Shown: positions 9,139-18,064, counted from the first letter of the stretch. The stretch is 64,000 nucleotides of DNA from Opitutaceae bacterium (GCA_027482185.1 JAIXWF010000007.1:110510-174509), one strand, 5' to 3'. Notes: generated by a model from the sequence alone, not told the origin. Made by a program: numbers and translations.

Positions 9139-9279
9139 AATCCAGCCCTAGTTGCGGGAGGGAAACACGGAGCGGCGGCGAGGTTCCTGCGGCGCGCCGG
9201 TGTCCGGCCTCCCGTCGGCCCGTCTTTGAAGCTGCGATTGACAACCGCGGTGCCGGAATGCTGTCCTGACCCTTTACCT

Positions 9280-9663
9280 ATGAGCATCCTGCTTGGAGTT
9301 CTCACCTTCCTTCTCATCATCGTTTCGATCTTCCTCGTGCTGGTCGTGCTCGCCCAGAAGTCGAAAGATGGCGGCATGGGTGCGGCGCTCGGCGGCGGGG
9401 CGGCCGAGGCGGCGTTCGGCGCGGACACGACCAACGTGCTGACGAAGGCCACCAAGTACGCGGCGATCCTCTTCTTCCTCCTCGCCTTCGCTCTGTACCT
9501 CGGGCGCATCTACGAACGCAAAGCCGCCGCCGGCGCCGCCGGCAACGCGCTGCCGACCATCGCTGCCCCGGCCGCCGCGCCCGCGCCGGCGACCGCGGCT
9601 CCGGCGGTGGCGGTACCGGCCGCGCCGGCTCCGGCGCCGGCGACCGAGCAGCCGAAGAAGTAA
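9280..9663 (+). CDS. secG: Preprotein translocase subunit SecG
   Basis: 127 aa. Two transmembrane helices flank a cytoplasmic loop: the first at residues 3-25 (LLGVLTFLLIIVSIFLVLVVLA), then the diagnostic QKSKDGGMGAALGGGAAEAAFG loop, then YAAILFFLLAFALYLG. SecG assists SecYEG/SecA-dependent export. A C-terminal Ala/Pro-rich tail of about 40 residues is longer than in the E. coli protein but common in this phylum. The ATG at 9280 sits directly before the first helix; upstream in-frame codons are non-conserved. A terminator hairpin begins 27 bp after the stop and overlaps the next reading frame. Confidence 0.93.
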   Translation: MSILLGVLTFLLIIVSIFLVLVVLAQKSKDGGMGAALGGGAAEAAFGADTTNVLTKATKYAAILFFLLAFALYLGRIYERKAAAGAAGNALPTIAAPAAAPAPATAAPAVAVPAAPAPAPATEQPKK

Positions 9664-9666
9664 GCG

Positions 9667-10548
9667 ATGCCGCCGAAGGCCAGATTTGCGCCCGCCTCCT
9701 TTCGGCGGGCGTTTTTTTTAGCCGGGTGGGTGGCGCTCACGGCGGCCTCGGTGGGCTTTGCCGCCGCGCCGCCGCAGAAACTGCCGGAGCTGGCCCAGTG
9801 GGGCAAACCGGACGCCGCCGAGGCGGCACGAATCGTCGGCCTCGTGCGCGGCAGCGGCATCGCCGGCGACCACTACCTCGAATTCGAATTGCAAGCCCTC
9901 CCGCGTCGCGGCGCCGAGATCACCTACCGGGGACGCTATTGGGGCACCCGCGCGGCTGCCGGGGCGATTTCGCGGATCGAGCTGACCGACGCCGCCGGCG
10001 CCGTGCACCGGTATCTCGTCGCCAACGGCCCGCAGCCCTCGGTCTGGCGCATGCAGCCGCCGGCGTCCGCCGCGGTGCGGCTCGGCGGGGACGAACTGTT
10101 CGCGCCGCTGCTGCCGGGACTCGAAGTGTCGGCGTTCGACCTGCAACTGCCGTACCTCTACTGGCCGGGCCCGCGGGTCGAACGGATTGCGCGCCTGCGC
10201 GGCCGGCCGGCCTACGAGTTCCTTTTTCCGGCTCCGGCCGGCACCGGCGGCGGCGTCGGCGCCGTCAGGGCTTTTTTGGATACACAGTACAACGCGCTGC
10301 TCCAGTCCGAGGTGCTCGGCGCGGACGGCGCGGTGCTGCGCTCGTTCTCGCTCCAGTCGTTCAAGACGGTGGGCGGGCAGCCGCTGCCGAAGGTGCTCGA
10401 CTACCGGAACGAGCGGACGCGCGACAAGTCGCGGCTGGCGGTCGTGGGGGCGGCGCTCGACCTGGCCTTGCCGGCCGGGGTTTTCGATCCCGCGACCCTG
10501 GACCGGAACGCCGGGGTCCCGGGATCGGCGGTCCGGCTGGACCCATGA
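9667..10548 (+). CDS. Exported LolA-like (outer-membrane lipoprotein-sorting-like) protein
   Basis: 293 aa with a signal peptide (FRRAFFLAGWVALTAASVGFAAA). The body has alternating beta strands ending in LPKVLDYRNERTRDKSRLAVVGAALDL, in the style of LolA-like proteins of the Verrucomicrobiota. Function unknown; periplasmic binding of acyl chains or lipoproteins is a family-based guess. The ATG at 9667 is 3 bp after the secG stop, yet a perfect terminator hairpin (9690-9719) lies inside codons 8-18, encoding the n-region and the start of the hydrophobic core. A later GTG at 9730 would lose the positively charged n-region, so the early start is preferred. Its stop overlaps the next start (ATGA). 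Confidence 0.65.
   Translation: MPPKARFAPASFRRAFFLAGWVALTAASVGFAAAPPQKLPELAQWGKPDAAEAARIVGLVRGSGIAGDHYLEFELQALPRRGAEITYRGRYWGTRAAAGAISRIELTDAAGAVHRYLVANGPQPSVWRMQPPASAAVRLGGDELFAPLLPGLEVSAFDLQLPYLYWPGPRVERIARLRGRPAYEFLFPAPAGTGGGVGAVRAFLDTQYNALLQSEVLGADGAVLRSFSLQSFKTVGGQPLPKVLDYRNERTRDKSRLAVVGAALDLALPAGVFDPATLDRNAGVPGSAVRLDP
9690..9719 (+). terminator. Terminator hairpin inside a signal-peptide coding region
   Basis: GCCCGCC (9690-9696) pairs with GGCGGGC (9704-9710) across a 7-base loop, followed by G and eight T. It follows secG but lies within codons 8-18 of the next gene, where the T run is read as Phe-Phe-Leu (TTT TTT TTA). It could attenuate transcription into the downstream genes. Confidence 0.75.
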
Positions 10549-11204
10549 GGGCGCGGGCGTTCCGGCGCGCCGTCGTTTTCGACCTCGACGGCACCTTGCT
10601 CGACAGCTTGCCGTTGGTGCTGGCGGCCATCACGCACGCGGTGGCGCCCCACGGCCTGCGGCCGACGCGAGAAATCTTCGCCCATCTCGGCGGACCGCCG
10701 GAGCGTTTCCTGCTGGACCTGGTCGGCGACCCGCGTGCCGTGCCCGAGGCCCTGCGGCGCATGGGCGAGTTCCATCGGGAGCACGAGGCGATGATCGTGC
10801 CCTACGCGGGCGCCGCCGAGATTCTCGCCGACCTGCGCGCGCGGGGCGTGGCCGCTGCGGTCTGGACCGGCCGCGATCGCGCGTCCGCCGAGCGCCTGCT
10901 CCGTTCGCGCGGCCTCGCCGACCTCGTGGGCACCGTGGTCTGCGGCGACGATTTCCCGACGCACAAACCCGACCCGGAAGGCCTGCGGCACATTCTCGCC
11001 GCGCAGGCCGTCGATCCGGCCGCGGCGCTGCTCGTCGGCGACGCCGATGTCGACGTCCGCGGCGGGCGGGCCGGCGGCGTGGATACGGTCCTGATCCGCC
11101 ACGACCGCGCCGTTGCGGCTGAAGTGGAGGCGTGGGCGTGGCGCTCGGTGGCGGATCCGGCGGAGGCCTACGGCGTCGTCCGGGAATCCATCCCGGCCGG
11201 TTAG
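10545..11204 (+). CDS. HAD-superfamily hydrolase, phosphoglycolate phosphatase-like
   Basis: 219 aa with a clear HAD core: motif [10 protein letters not shown] near residue 13 (nucleophile Asp and general acid Asp), motif II threonine in VWTGRD, motif III lysine in HKPDPEG, and motif [16 protein letters not shown]. The helical cap between motifs I and II is of the C1 type seen in Gph and beta-phosphoglucomutase-like enzymes. The substrate cannot be read from sequence; phosphoglycolate or a sugar phosphate is likely. It starts on the stop of the LolA-like gene (ATGA), so the two are co-translated. Confidence 0.88.
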   Translation: MRARAFRRAVVFDLDGTLLDSLPLVLAAITHAVAPHGLRPTREIFAHLGGPPERFLLDLVGDPRAVPEALRRMGEFHREHEAMIVPYAGAAEILADLRARGVAAAVWTGRDRASAERLLRSRGLADLVGTVVCGDDFPTHKPDPEGLRHILAAQAVDPAAALLVGDADVDVRGGRAGGVDTVLIRHDRAVAAEVEAWAWRSVADPAEAYGVVRESIPAG

Positions 11205-11302
11205 GCAGGCGCCGCGGGGACGCGGCGGAAGTTTTTCGTTGCCGCCGGGGCGTTGCCGCTGCCAGTTAGGTGGCGTCGTCAGCAAAAGCCCCGTACGTCG
11301 TC

Positions 11303-11620
11303 ATGGCCAAAAATTCCCGCAAGCCGTCCGCTCCGCTCACATTCGATCTGCCCGAGTCGCTCATCGCCCGCATCGAAGCTGTCCGTCGCGGACACGGCTT
11401 CGCCACCGCGAGCGAGGTCGTCCGTACGGCGATCGCCGGTTACGATTTCGACGGCGCAGTGCCGGCGCGGGATCCGCACCGCCAGATCTCGGTCCGCATC
11501 ACCACCGACCAGCGCGCGACGCTGAAGCGCTTCGCGAAAAAGAAAAACGCGAGCGTCGGCGAACTGCTCCGGCTCGCGATCGAGGCGATGCCGACGAAGG
11601 GCCCGAAGAAAAAGGCCTGA
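11303..11620 (+). CDS. Ribbon-helix-helix protein with two RHH motifs
   Basis: 105 aa, strongly basic at the C-terminus. Two ribbon-helix-helix-like segments lie in tandem: residues about 13-50 ([17 protein letters not shown] then [15 protein letters not shown]) and about 66-100 ([17 protein letters not shown] then [13 protein letters not shown]). CopG/Arc-type RHH proteins normally carry one motif and dimerise to bind DNA; two in one chain may give an intramolecular dimer-like unit. Probably a DNA-binding regulator, but no toxin gene or target is evident nearby. The ATG at 11303 was chosen over an in-frame GTG at 11270. A terminator follows at 11653. Confidence 0.72.
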   Translation: MAKNSRKPSAPLTFDLPESLIARIEAVRRGHGFATASEVVRTAIAGYDFDGAVPARDPHRQISVRITTDQRATLKRFAKKKNASVGELLRLAIEAMPTKGPKKKA

Positions 11621-11652
11621 GCGTCCGAGCTCCCGGCTTCCGCCGATCCACG

Positions 11653-11678
11653 GCGCCATCCCGCGATGGCGCTTTTTT
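11653..11678 (+). terminator. Intrinsic terminator after the RHH gene
   Basis: GCGCCAT (11653-11659) pairs with ATGGCGC (11666-11672) over a CCCGCG loop, followed by six T. It lies 33 bp after the RHH stop and isolates that gene from the aminotransferase. Confidence 0.82.
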
Positions 11679-11739
11679 GTGCCCGGACCGCGGGGCTTGC
11701 ATTTGGCCGGGCGCGACCCTTTCGTCGCGGGGATTGTCC

Positions 11740-12933
11740 ATGAGCCTACCTCCTGCGCCACTGTCCACCTGGGCCCGCAACGTATCGCCTTCGCCGACCC
11801 TCGCGGTCGATGCCAAGGCCAAGGCCCTGCAAGCCGCGGGTGAAGATGTCTGTGGTTTCGCCGCCGGCGAACCCGACTTCGACACTCCCGAACACATCAA
11901 GGAGGCGTGCATCGCCGCCCTCAAAGGCGGCAAGACGAAGTACGCGCCGACGCCCGGCATCGAGCCGCTGCGCCAGGCGATCGTGGACCGCTATCTGGCC
12001 GAATACGGCCTGAAGGCGGCGCCGTCGCAGGTCATCGTTTCCCCCGGCGGCAAGTTCAACTGCTACCTCGGCGTCCTCGCCACGTGCTCCCCGGGCGACG
12101 AAGTCATCGTGCCCGCCCCGTACTGGGTCAGCTATCCGGAGATGGTGAAACTGGCCGGCGCCGTGCCGAAGTTTGTCCTCGCGGACGACCGTACGGGCTT
12201 CCGCCTCACGCCCGCGATGGTCGAGGCCGCGATCACGCCCCGCACGCGGCTGCTCATCATCAATTCGCCCTCGAATCCCACCGGCGCGGTTTACACGCGG
12301 CAGGAACTCGAGGCCATCGTCGCCGTCGCGCTGAAGCACAACCTCTACATCCTTTCCGACGAGATGTATGAACATCTCGTATACGACGGCGCCAAGCCGA
12401 CGTGCATCGCGACGTTTTCGAAAGAAGCCGAGGCGCGCACCATCACGGTCGCGGGCTTCTCGAAGACCTACGCGATGACGGGTTGGCGCATCGGCACGAC
12501 GCTGGCGCCGGCGCCGATCTCGAAGGCGATCTCCGAGCTGCAGAGCCAGATGTCGTCCAACGTCACCACCTTCGCGCAATTCGGCGCCCTTGCGGCGCTG
12601 AAGGAGAAGGAAAAGACCTCCGCGGCGCTCAAGGTCATGCTCACCGCCTTCGATCGCCGCCGGAAGCTGCTCCACGCCGAGCTGAACAAGATCCCCGGCA
12701 TCACGTGCCTGCTCGCCGAGGGTGCGTTCTATCTGTTCCCGAACATCTCGAGCTTCGGCCTGACGGACCTCGAGTTCTGCAACCGCCTGCTCGACCAGGA
12801 AAAGGTCGCCGCGGTCCCGGGCAGTGCGTTCGGCGCGGAAGGTTACCTGCGGCTCAGCTACGCCACGAGCGACGAGATCATCCAGAAGGGCGTGACGCGG
12901 CTGGCGAAGTTCTGCGCCTCGCTGAAGAAATAA
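11740..12933 (+). CDS. aspC: Aspartate/prephenate-type aminotransferase, class I (PLP)
   Basis: 397 aa, fold-type I aminotransferase of the 1-beta (Thermus-like) aspartate aminotransferase group. [18 protein letters not shown] and [18 protein letters not shown] are group signatures. The [12 protein letters not shown] motif contains the PLP-contacting Asn, and the Schiff-base lysine is K242 in [24 protein letters not shown] near the C-terminus carries the Arg that binds the substrate alpha-carboxylate. It catalyses transamination between L-aspartate and 2-oxoglutarate, and members may also use prephenate. The ATG at 11740 is followed directly by conserved sequence. Flanked by terminators at 11653 and 12961, so monocistronic. 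Confidence 0.92.
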   Translation: MSLPPAPLSTWARNVSPSPTLAVDAKAKALQAAGEDVCGFAAGEPDFDTPEHIKEACIAALKGGKTKYAPTPGIEPLRQAIVDRYLAEYGLKAAPSQVIVSPGGKFNCYLGVLATCSPGDEVIVPAPYWVSYPEMVKLAGAVPKFVLADDRTGFRLTPAMVEAAITPRTRLLIINSPSNPTGAVYTRQELEAIVAVALKHNLYILSDEMYEHLVYDGAKPTCIATFSKEAEARTITVAGFSKTYAMTGWRIGTTLAPAPISKAISELQSQMSSNVTTFAQFGALAALKEKEKTSAALKVMLTAFDRRRKLLHAELNKIPGITCLLAEGAFYLFPNISSFGLTDLEFCNRLLDQEKVAAVPGSAFGAEGYLRLSYATSDEIIQKGVTRLAKFCASLKK

Positions 12934-12960
12934 TCCGCTCCGGCCAAGGCCGGTTTCGGC

Positions 12961-12993
12961 GCCGTGCGACCCAAACGGTGGCACGGCGTTTTT
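12961..12993 (+). terminator. Intrinsic terminator of aspC
   Basis: GCCGTGC (12961-12967) pairs with GCACGGC (12981-12987), followed by GTTTTT. It lies 27 bp beyond the aminotransferase stop and just before the convergent DUF1428 stop. Confidence 0.8.
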
Positions 12994-13002
12994 GTTTGCC
13001 GG

Positions 13003-13410
13003 TCAGGCTGCGGCCGCACGGCGGCGGCGGATCCGAACGGCCGCGGCGGGACCGTCGACGATCACGCGGAATCCGCCGTAGAGCATCCGGGCGGGATCGA
13101 ACGGCGTAGACTGCGGATTGCACAAGGCCAGCAGCCGCGGATCGGCCATCACCTTCCGGTTGATGCGATCGCGATGGGCGCGGGAGCGGAAGCGGACCCA
13201 GGCAAAGACCACGGTTTCGTTGCGCTTCACCTTGAGCGGCCGCGGGAAGGTCGCGCCGAACGCGACGGCGAGATCGTCGCCGGCACATTCCTGGTAATCG
13301 AGGGCGCCGTGCTCGAGCCAGACCTTCGCGGCGACACGGGCGATGCGGCGGTAGGCGGGAAGATTGCGGGTGGGGATGGGGACAACGTAACCGTCGACGT
13401 AGGCAGGCAT
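13003..13410 (-). CDS. DUF1428 family protein (YbaA-like)
   Basis: 135 aa. The start MPAYVDGYVVPIPTRNLPAYRRIA and the later RVRFRSRAHRDRINRKVMADPR and PFDPARMLYGGF motifs are diagnostic of DUF1428, a small dimeric alpha/beta-barrel (ferredoxin-like) family of unknown chemistry. The ATG at 13410 is the only start matching the family; the frame remains open far upstream because of high GC. It is transcribed divergently from the YCII protein and ECF42-type sigma gene. DUF1428, YCII/DGPF and related small enzymes are typical neighbours and targets of ECF42 sigma factors, so it is probably part of that regulon. Confidence 0.87.
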   Translation of the reverse strand: MPAYVDGYVVPIPTRNLPAYRRIARVAAKVWLEHGALDYQECAGDDLAVAFGATFPRPLKVKRNETVVFAWVRFRSRAHRDRINRKVMADPRLLALCNPQSTPFDPARMLYGGFRVIVDGPAAAVRIRRRRAAAA

Positions 13411-13451
13411 GGTGGGATGGGATGGGGAGGGAGGCGAGTAGGCGGCCGGAA

Positions 13452-13467
13452 GCCGGCACGTGCCGGC
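13452..13467. promoter_or_regulatory. 16-bp perfect palindrome in the divergent ECF42 promoter region
   Basis: GCCGGCACGTGCCGGC is perfectly self-complementary and sits between the DUF1428 start (13410, minus) and the YCII start (13594, plus). Its position suits an operator serving both genes. I could not recognise a clear ECF42 promoter (published type TGTCGA with a CGTC-like -10) at either start. Confidence 0.4.
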
Positions 13468-13593
13468 CGGAAATGCGACGAACGTACGGCCGTGCGGCGG
13501 ACAGACAATTTCGAATGAAGGTGTCCGGGGCGTCGGCGCGGGTTCGTTGTGGCAAGGATCCTTTCGATTCGCCTTAGCTTTGCCGCCCGCACC

Positions 13594-14001
13594 ATGAATC
13601 CTCCCGCGTCCCCGCCGACCTCGACCTACCTGCTGCTGTTCCGGAACACCGGTCCGGAAAACCACCGGCATCTTTCCGCCGACGAGCGCCAGCAACTCAT
13701 GCAACGCTGGAACGCGTGGTTCGAGGGCCTGCTCGAAACCGGCCAGGCGGTCGAGGGCCAGCCGCTGGAAATGGAAACACGCATGGTCAGCGGCCAAGGC
13801 GGCGCGCGCATCGTGGACGGTCCCTTTCCCGAGGCCAAGGAGGCGATCGGCGGCTACGTGCGGCTGGAGGTGCCGGATCTCGAAACGGCGACCGCGATCG
13901 CGCGGCGCCATCCGGGGCTCGAGCACGGCCTGCAGATCGAGATCCGGAAACTCGTCGACGGCTGCCACCTCGGGGTGACGACGCGGCGCCTGCCGCGCTG
14001 A
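13594..14001 (+). CDS. YCII-related DGPF-domain protein
   Basis: 135 aa, YCII/DGPF fold (ferredoxin-like, dimeric). YLLLFRNTG at the start, LMQRWNAWFEGLLETGQAVEGQPL, then VDGPFPEAKEAIGGYVRLEVPDLETA, which contains the DGPF motif that names the family (residues about 75-78). The biochemical function is not established. These proteins are the conserved genetic partners of ECF42 sigma factors, and here the sigma gene begins 19 bp downstream on the same strand. The ATG at 13594 begins about 13 residues before the first conserved strand. Confidence 0.9.
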   Translation: MNPPASPPTSTYLLLFRNTGPENHRHLSADERQQLMQRWNAWFEGLLETGQAVEGQPLEMETRMVSGQGGARIVDGPFPEAKEAIGGYVRLEVPDLETATAIARRHPGLEHGLQIEIRKLVDGCHLGVTTRRLPR

Positions 14002-14020
14002 ACCGCGCCGGCTTGCGGCG

Positions 14021-15310
14021 ATGGCAAACCCGGCGGCAGAGCCCGGCGACCGGCGTCCGGCGCAACTGGTCGAGCATTTCTTCCGGCACGAGACGGGCCG
14101 CCTGCACGGCGTGCTCGTCCGGATGCTGGGCGTGGAGAATCTCGCGCTGGCCGAGGACGTCGCGCAGGAGGCGCTGCTGCGGGCGCTGCGGGTCTGGTCG
14201 ATCGGCGGCGTGCCGCCCAATCCGTCGGCGTGGATCACGCAGGTGGCGAAGAACCTCGCGCTCGACGCACTGCGGCACCGGCGCATGGCGCAAACCAAGG
14301 AAGACGGGATCGCGCTCCACCTGGCACAGCAGCGGCCGGACGGCGCCGGGGAGGACGGACCGGAAATCCGCGACGACGCGCTGCGGTTGCTGTTCGTCTG
14401 CTGCCATCCCGCGCTGGCGGCGGACGCCCAGGTGATCCTCGCGCTCAAGGTCCTCTGCGGTTTCGGCACCGGGGAAATCGCGCGGGCGTTTTTCGCGAGC
14501 GAAGCCGCGATCGAGAAGCAGCTGACGCGGACCAAGCAGCGGATCCGCGACCTCGGCATCGGCTACGAGGTGCCGGCGGGGACGGAATTGGCGGCCCGGC
14601 TCGACGGCGTGCTGGCCGCGCTCTACCTGCTGTTCAACGAAGGGTACAAAGCGTCGGACGGCGACCGCCTGATCCGGCAGGAGCTTTCGGCGGAGGCGGT
14701 GCGGTTGGCGGAGATGCTGGCGGCCCATCCCGCCGGGAACACGCCGCGCAGCCATGCGCTGCTCGCGCTCATGCTGCTGAGCGCGGCGCGGTTTCCATCG
14801 CGGCTCGACGAGGAAGGTTCGCTGCTGCGGCTCCGCGAGCAGGACCGCTCCAAGTGGAACGGCGCGCTGATCGGGCGCGGCCTGCGCCACCTCGAGGAGG
14901 CCGCGCAGGGACCGGAGCTGAGCGAATATCACCTGCAGGCCGGCATCGCGGCCCTCCATTGCGCGGCGCCGGACTATGCCGGGACGGACTGGCCCCGGAT
15001 TCTCCGGCACTACGACGCGCTGCTGCGCCTGAAACCTTCGCCCGTGGTCGCGCTCAACCGCGCGGTGGCGCTGGCGGAGGTGTCCGGGCCGGAGGCGGGT
15101 CTGGCGGCGGTCGCGGCGATCCCGGGCCGGGAGCGGCTGGAATCGCACTACCTGCTGCACGCGGTGGTCGGCGAACTGCACTGGCGCCGGGGCGAACACG
15201 CCGCGGCGGCGCAGAGTTTCCGGCGGGCGCTGCAGCTGGCCCAGGTCGGGCCCGAGCAGCAGTTTCTCGGCCGCGTGCTCGCGCGCAGCGAGGGGACGGC
15301 GGGAAACTGA
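14021..15310 (+). CDS. ECF-type RNA polymerase sigma factor, ECF42 group (SnoaL-less, DUF6596/TPR C-terminus)
   Basis: 429 aa, about twice the size of a minimal ECF sigma. Region 2 (residues about 15-85) has LAEDVAQEALLRALRVW and WITQVAKNLALDALRHRR. Region 4 (about 130-185) has VILALKVLCGFGTGEIARAFFASEAAIEKQLTRTKQRIRD. The remainder is the long helical extension typical of ECF42: YLLFNEGYKAS, a DUF6596-like part, then TPR-like helices ending GEHAAAAQSFRRALQLAQV. In this group the extension, not an anti-sigma factor, is thought to control activity, consistent with the absence of an anti-sigma gene here. It follows the DGPF gene by 19 bp. Confidence 0.9.
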   Translation: MANPAAEPGDRRPAQLVEHFFRHETGRLHGVLVRMLGVENLALAEDVAQEALLRALRVWSIGGVPPNPSAWITQVAKNLALDALRHRRMAQTKEDGIALHLAQQRPDGAGEDGPEIRDDALRLLFVCCHPALAADAQVILALKVLCGFGTGEIARAFFASEAAIEKQLTRTKQRIRDLGIGYEVPAGTELAARLDGVLAALYLLFNEGYKASDGDRLIRQELSAEAVRLAEMLAAHPAGNTPRSHALLALMLLSAARFPSRLDEEGSLLRLREQDRSKWNGALIGRGLRHLEEAAQGPELSEYHLQAGIAALHCAAPDYAGTDWPRILRHYDALLRLKPSPVVALNRAVALAEVSGPEAGLAAVAAIPGRERLESHYLLHAVVGELHWRRGEHAAAAQSFRRALQLAQVGPEQQFLGRVLARSEGTAGN

Positions 15311-15687
15311 GCCGCGGAAGCGATTCGCCGCTTGCGGTTCGGGCGCGGCGCGGAAAGCTCCGCGCATCACCACGGGGTTTTCTTCGCCGGTTCCGCGCTC
15401 TGGACCGGCTTCGTAGCGGCAGAGCCGGTTCCGACTCCGCTCCGCCCATGTTCAACTCCACTTTCTCCGCTCCGGGCCGACGGCCCGGCCACCGCCCGGC
15501 GCCGGGCGGCGCCCGCCGCGGCGCGCGGATCTTCGCTTTAGAACGGCTTCGGCCGGCGTTTCCCGTTCCGGGAAACACAGGAGACGACAACCCGATGGAA
15601 AATGGTGCAGCTCCGACTCCCCGCGCTTCGTCGCGCGACGAAAAGCCCGCCGAGGATCCGTAGCGGTCCCGCCGGACGGTGTCCGGT
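15311..15687. other. Non-coding convergent gap with palindromes
   Basis: Lies between the ends of the sigma factor gene and the TonB receptor gene. It contains a 16-bp perfect palindrome TTCGTCGCGCGACGAA (15627-15642), a TTTCCCG/CGGGAAA hairpin near 15560-15575, and a very GC-rich CGGCCCGG-type inverted stretch around 15477-15520. None is followed by a convincing T run. No gene with credible composition is seen. Confidence 0.5.
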
Positions 15688-17922
15688 TCAGAACATGAGC
15701 CGGTAGGTGGCGGCGAGTTCGATTCCGGCGCCGACCCGGGCCTGCGATTTCACGAGATCGTAGTCGAACAGGTTGCGGAGCGCCAGGCCGACGCCGTGGA
15801 GGAAGCGGTTCTTCCGGAAGCTGTAGTTCACGCTCAGACTCGAGAGAGGGTAGCCCGGGAAGCGCAGCGCGTAGCGCTGGCGGTCCTCGTAGGCGGCGAC
15901 GTATCCGGAAATATAGGACCAGCTGTAGGCGCAGGAGAGACCCTGCCAGCGGCCCGGTCCGAAGGCGTAGGACAGGGTGGCGGACGCGTTGAAGGGCGGG
16001 TAGCGGGTGAGCTCGCGGCCGACTTCCTCGGGCAGGTCGGGCGAAGCCGTGGTGACGGCGCGGGTGTAGGTGACGCGGGTGCCGAAGGCCAGCAGCGGCG
16101 TGATGCGCCAGCGGCCCTCGAGCTTGGCGCCGCGGAAGGTTTCCTCTCCGGAAGCGACGAGCTGGGGCTGGGTCTGGTTGGCGTCGCGGATGGGGTCGTT
16201 GTAGAGCGGGTTGCGCCGGAGGATATTCTGGTTGAAGAGGGAGAAGGCGGTGAGCGTAAGGTCGATGTCGGGCGCGGGGAGCCGCGCCTTGAGTCCGCCC
16301 TCGAGGCCGCGGGTGGATTCGTTGCCCTGGATGCGCCCCGTACGGGCGTCGACGCGCATCGACGGTTCGAAGGCGGTGCTGGCGGTGAGGAACAGCAGGA
16401 GACGGCTCGGGATTGCCTGGTAGTTGACGCCGCTGTGGTAGGTGAGCCGGGACGTGCGGTCGTCGTACTGGGCGCGCGGCGCCCCGGGTCGGCGATCGTG
16501 GATGCGGACGGAGGCGAGGTCCTGCCGCAACCCCGCGGTCAGGACCACGAGACCCTGGGCGAAACCGGCGCGTTCGCTGGCCTCGAACGAGGCGTAGCGG
16601 CCGCGGTCGCGGCGGTCGGTGATCACGCGGCTGTAGAGGTCGCGGCTGAACGGCGGGCGGTAGTAGTCCGGTGCGAGCGGATCGAAATTGCGGACGGTGG
16701 CGGGCAGGGCGTTGCGGCCGGCGGTGGTCAGGCCGAACTCCTCGCGCAGTGCATCCGTCCAGGTGTGGCTCGCGGCCAGCATGACCTTGTGCTCGGCCCG
16801 CCAGCGGCGGAAGCGGCCGGTGGCCTCGAGGTGCGCGAGCCACGTGCGCATCGGCTGTTCGCTGTGAATGGGCTCGCGGATACCCTCGAAACGGCCGAGG
16901 GCGACGTTGTAGAGGGAAGTGGTGAAGCGGTCCTGCTCGATCCGGCGCATCCAGGTTTCGACCCCGGCGCGGACGGCGATGCGCGGGTGCGGCTGGCCGT
17001 CGAAGAGGACGGAGGCGGCGGCGGTGCGGCGGCGGACCCCGCCCAGCGGACCGACGGCGTTGAAGCCGGCGAGGGGCAGATAGGGCCCGACGATGCGGTC
17101 GCCGGCGAAGCGCCGGTATTCGGGCGTGCCGCCGGCGGCGGTGGCGCGAGTCTGCTGGAAATCGAAGGCGAAGAGCGTGCTTGCGGCGGAGTTGTGCCGC
17201 CAGGTCACGGCGGTGTTGACACTGCGGGTGTCCGTGGCGGTGTGCGGCTCGGGGCCTTTGCGCCGGCTCCAGTCGGAGGCGAAGCGATGCCAGACCCGGT
17301 TGGGCACCGTGGGGCCGGTCACCTCGAGCAGGGCGGATTGGCGCCGCAGCGAGGACAACGAGTATTCGAAACGTTTGCCGGCGGCGGCGCGCGGCCGGGC
17401 GGTGATGAAGTCCTGGATACCGCCCGGGGCGGCGCGGCCGAGGACGGGCACGAGCGCGCCCTGGATCACGATCGTGCGCGTGGTGTTGAGCATGTCGGAC
17501 GACCCCATGGTCGTGAAACCGTTGCGCAGGAGCGGGGAGGGGAAGCCGCGCAGGGCCACGCGGCTGTCGCCGGTCGCGAGGTCGACGGCGGACGGATTGG
17601 CGATCTGGACGAGCTCCGCCTGGATTTCCATGGCGCCGGGATCGTCCTCGAGGGATTCGGCGGAGATGAGGTCGTTGGAAAACGGCGAATCGCGCAGCTG
17701 TTGTTCGTACGAGCCCATGCCGGTGGCGTCGAAACCGGGATCGTCGTTGCGGGCGCGGACTTCGACCGGGCTCACCTTCACGACTTCCTCCTCCGGCGGC
17801 TGCGGTGCGGCGGGAGCCGGGGCGGGTTCGGCCGGGCGGACCGCCTGGCCGCAGAGGGATGCGCTGCCCGTCAGACCGAGGAGCAGCGCGAGGAGCGGGG
17901 GCTTCGCCGCGGAAAAAACCAT
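15688..17922 (-). CDS. TonB-dependent outer-membrane receptor (744 aa)
   Basis: A signal peptide (LLALLLGLTGSASLCGQ) is followed by a Pro/Glu-rich linker and an EEEVVKVSPVEVRA segment resembling a TonB-contact region. The plug (about residues 60-200: DSPFSNDLISAESLEDD, SRVALRGFP, PVLGRAAPGGIQDFIT) precedes a long barrel with alternating strands that ends in an aromatic residue (ATYRLMF), as outer-membrane barrels require. The substrate is unknown; receptors of this type in Opitutaceae import saccharides or siderophores. The ATG at 17922 starts just before the signal peptide. It is divergent from the Tat-exported hydrolase gene at 18065, with 142 bp between them, so a shared control region is plausible. 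Confidence 0.87.
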   Translation of the reverse strand: MVFSAAKPPLLALLLGLTGSASLCGQAVRPAEPAPAPAAPQPPEEEVVKVSPVEVRARNDDPGFDATGMGSYEQQLRDSPFSNDLISAESLEDDPGAMEIQAELVQIANPSAVDLATGDSRVALRGFPSPLLRNGFTTMGSSDMLNTTRTIVIQGALVPVLGRAAPGGIQDFITARPRAAAGKRFEYSLSSLRRQSALLEVTGPTVPNRVWHRFASDWSRRKGPEPHTATDTRSVNTAVTWRHNSAASTLFAFDFQQTRATAAGGTPEYRRFAGDRIVGPYLPLAGFNAVGPLGGVRRRTAAASVLFDGQPHPRIAVRAGVETWMRRIEQDRFTTSLYNVALGRFEGIREPIHSEQPMRTWLAHLEATGRFRRWRAEHKVMLAASHTWTDALREEFGLTTAGRNALPATVRNFDPLAPDYYRPPFSRDLYSRVITDRRDRGRYASFEASERAGFAQGLVVLTAGLRQDLASVRIHDRRPGAPRAQYDDRTSRLTYHSGVNYQAIPSRLLLFLTASTAFEPSMRVDARTGRIQGNESTRGLEGGLKARLPAPDIDLTLTAFSLFNQNILRRNPLYNDPIRDANQTQPQLVASGEETFRGAKLEGRWRITPLLAFGTRVTYTRAVTTASPDLPEEVGRELTRYPPFNASATLSYAFGPGRWQGLSCAYSWSYISGYVAAYEDRQRYALRFPGYPLSSLSVNYSFRKNRFLHGVGLALRNLFDYDLVKSQARVGAGIELAATYRLMF

Positions 17923-18064
17923 GCCGCCGGAATCCTCGCGCAGGGAAAGCGGCGGCGGCAACGCCGAAGCCGGCCGGTGGTCCAAAAAAGTTCGGCGGCG
18001 TCCGCGGGGCCGGCGGACTCGGCGCTTTCCAACCCGCCGCCGGCAGCTTTTGCTCGAACCGCAC

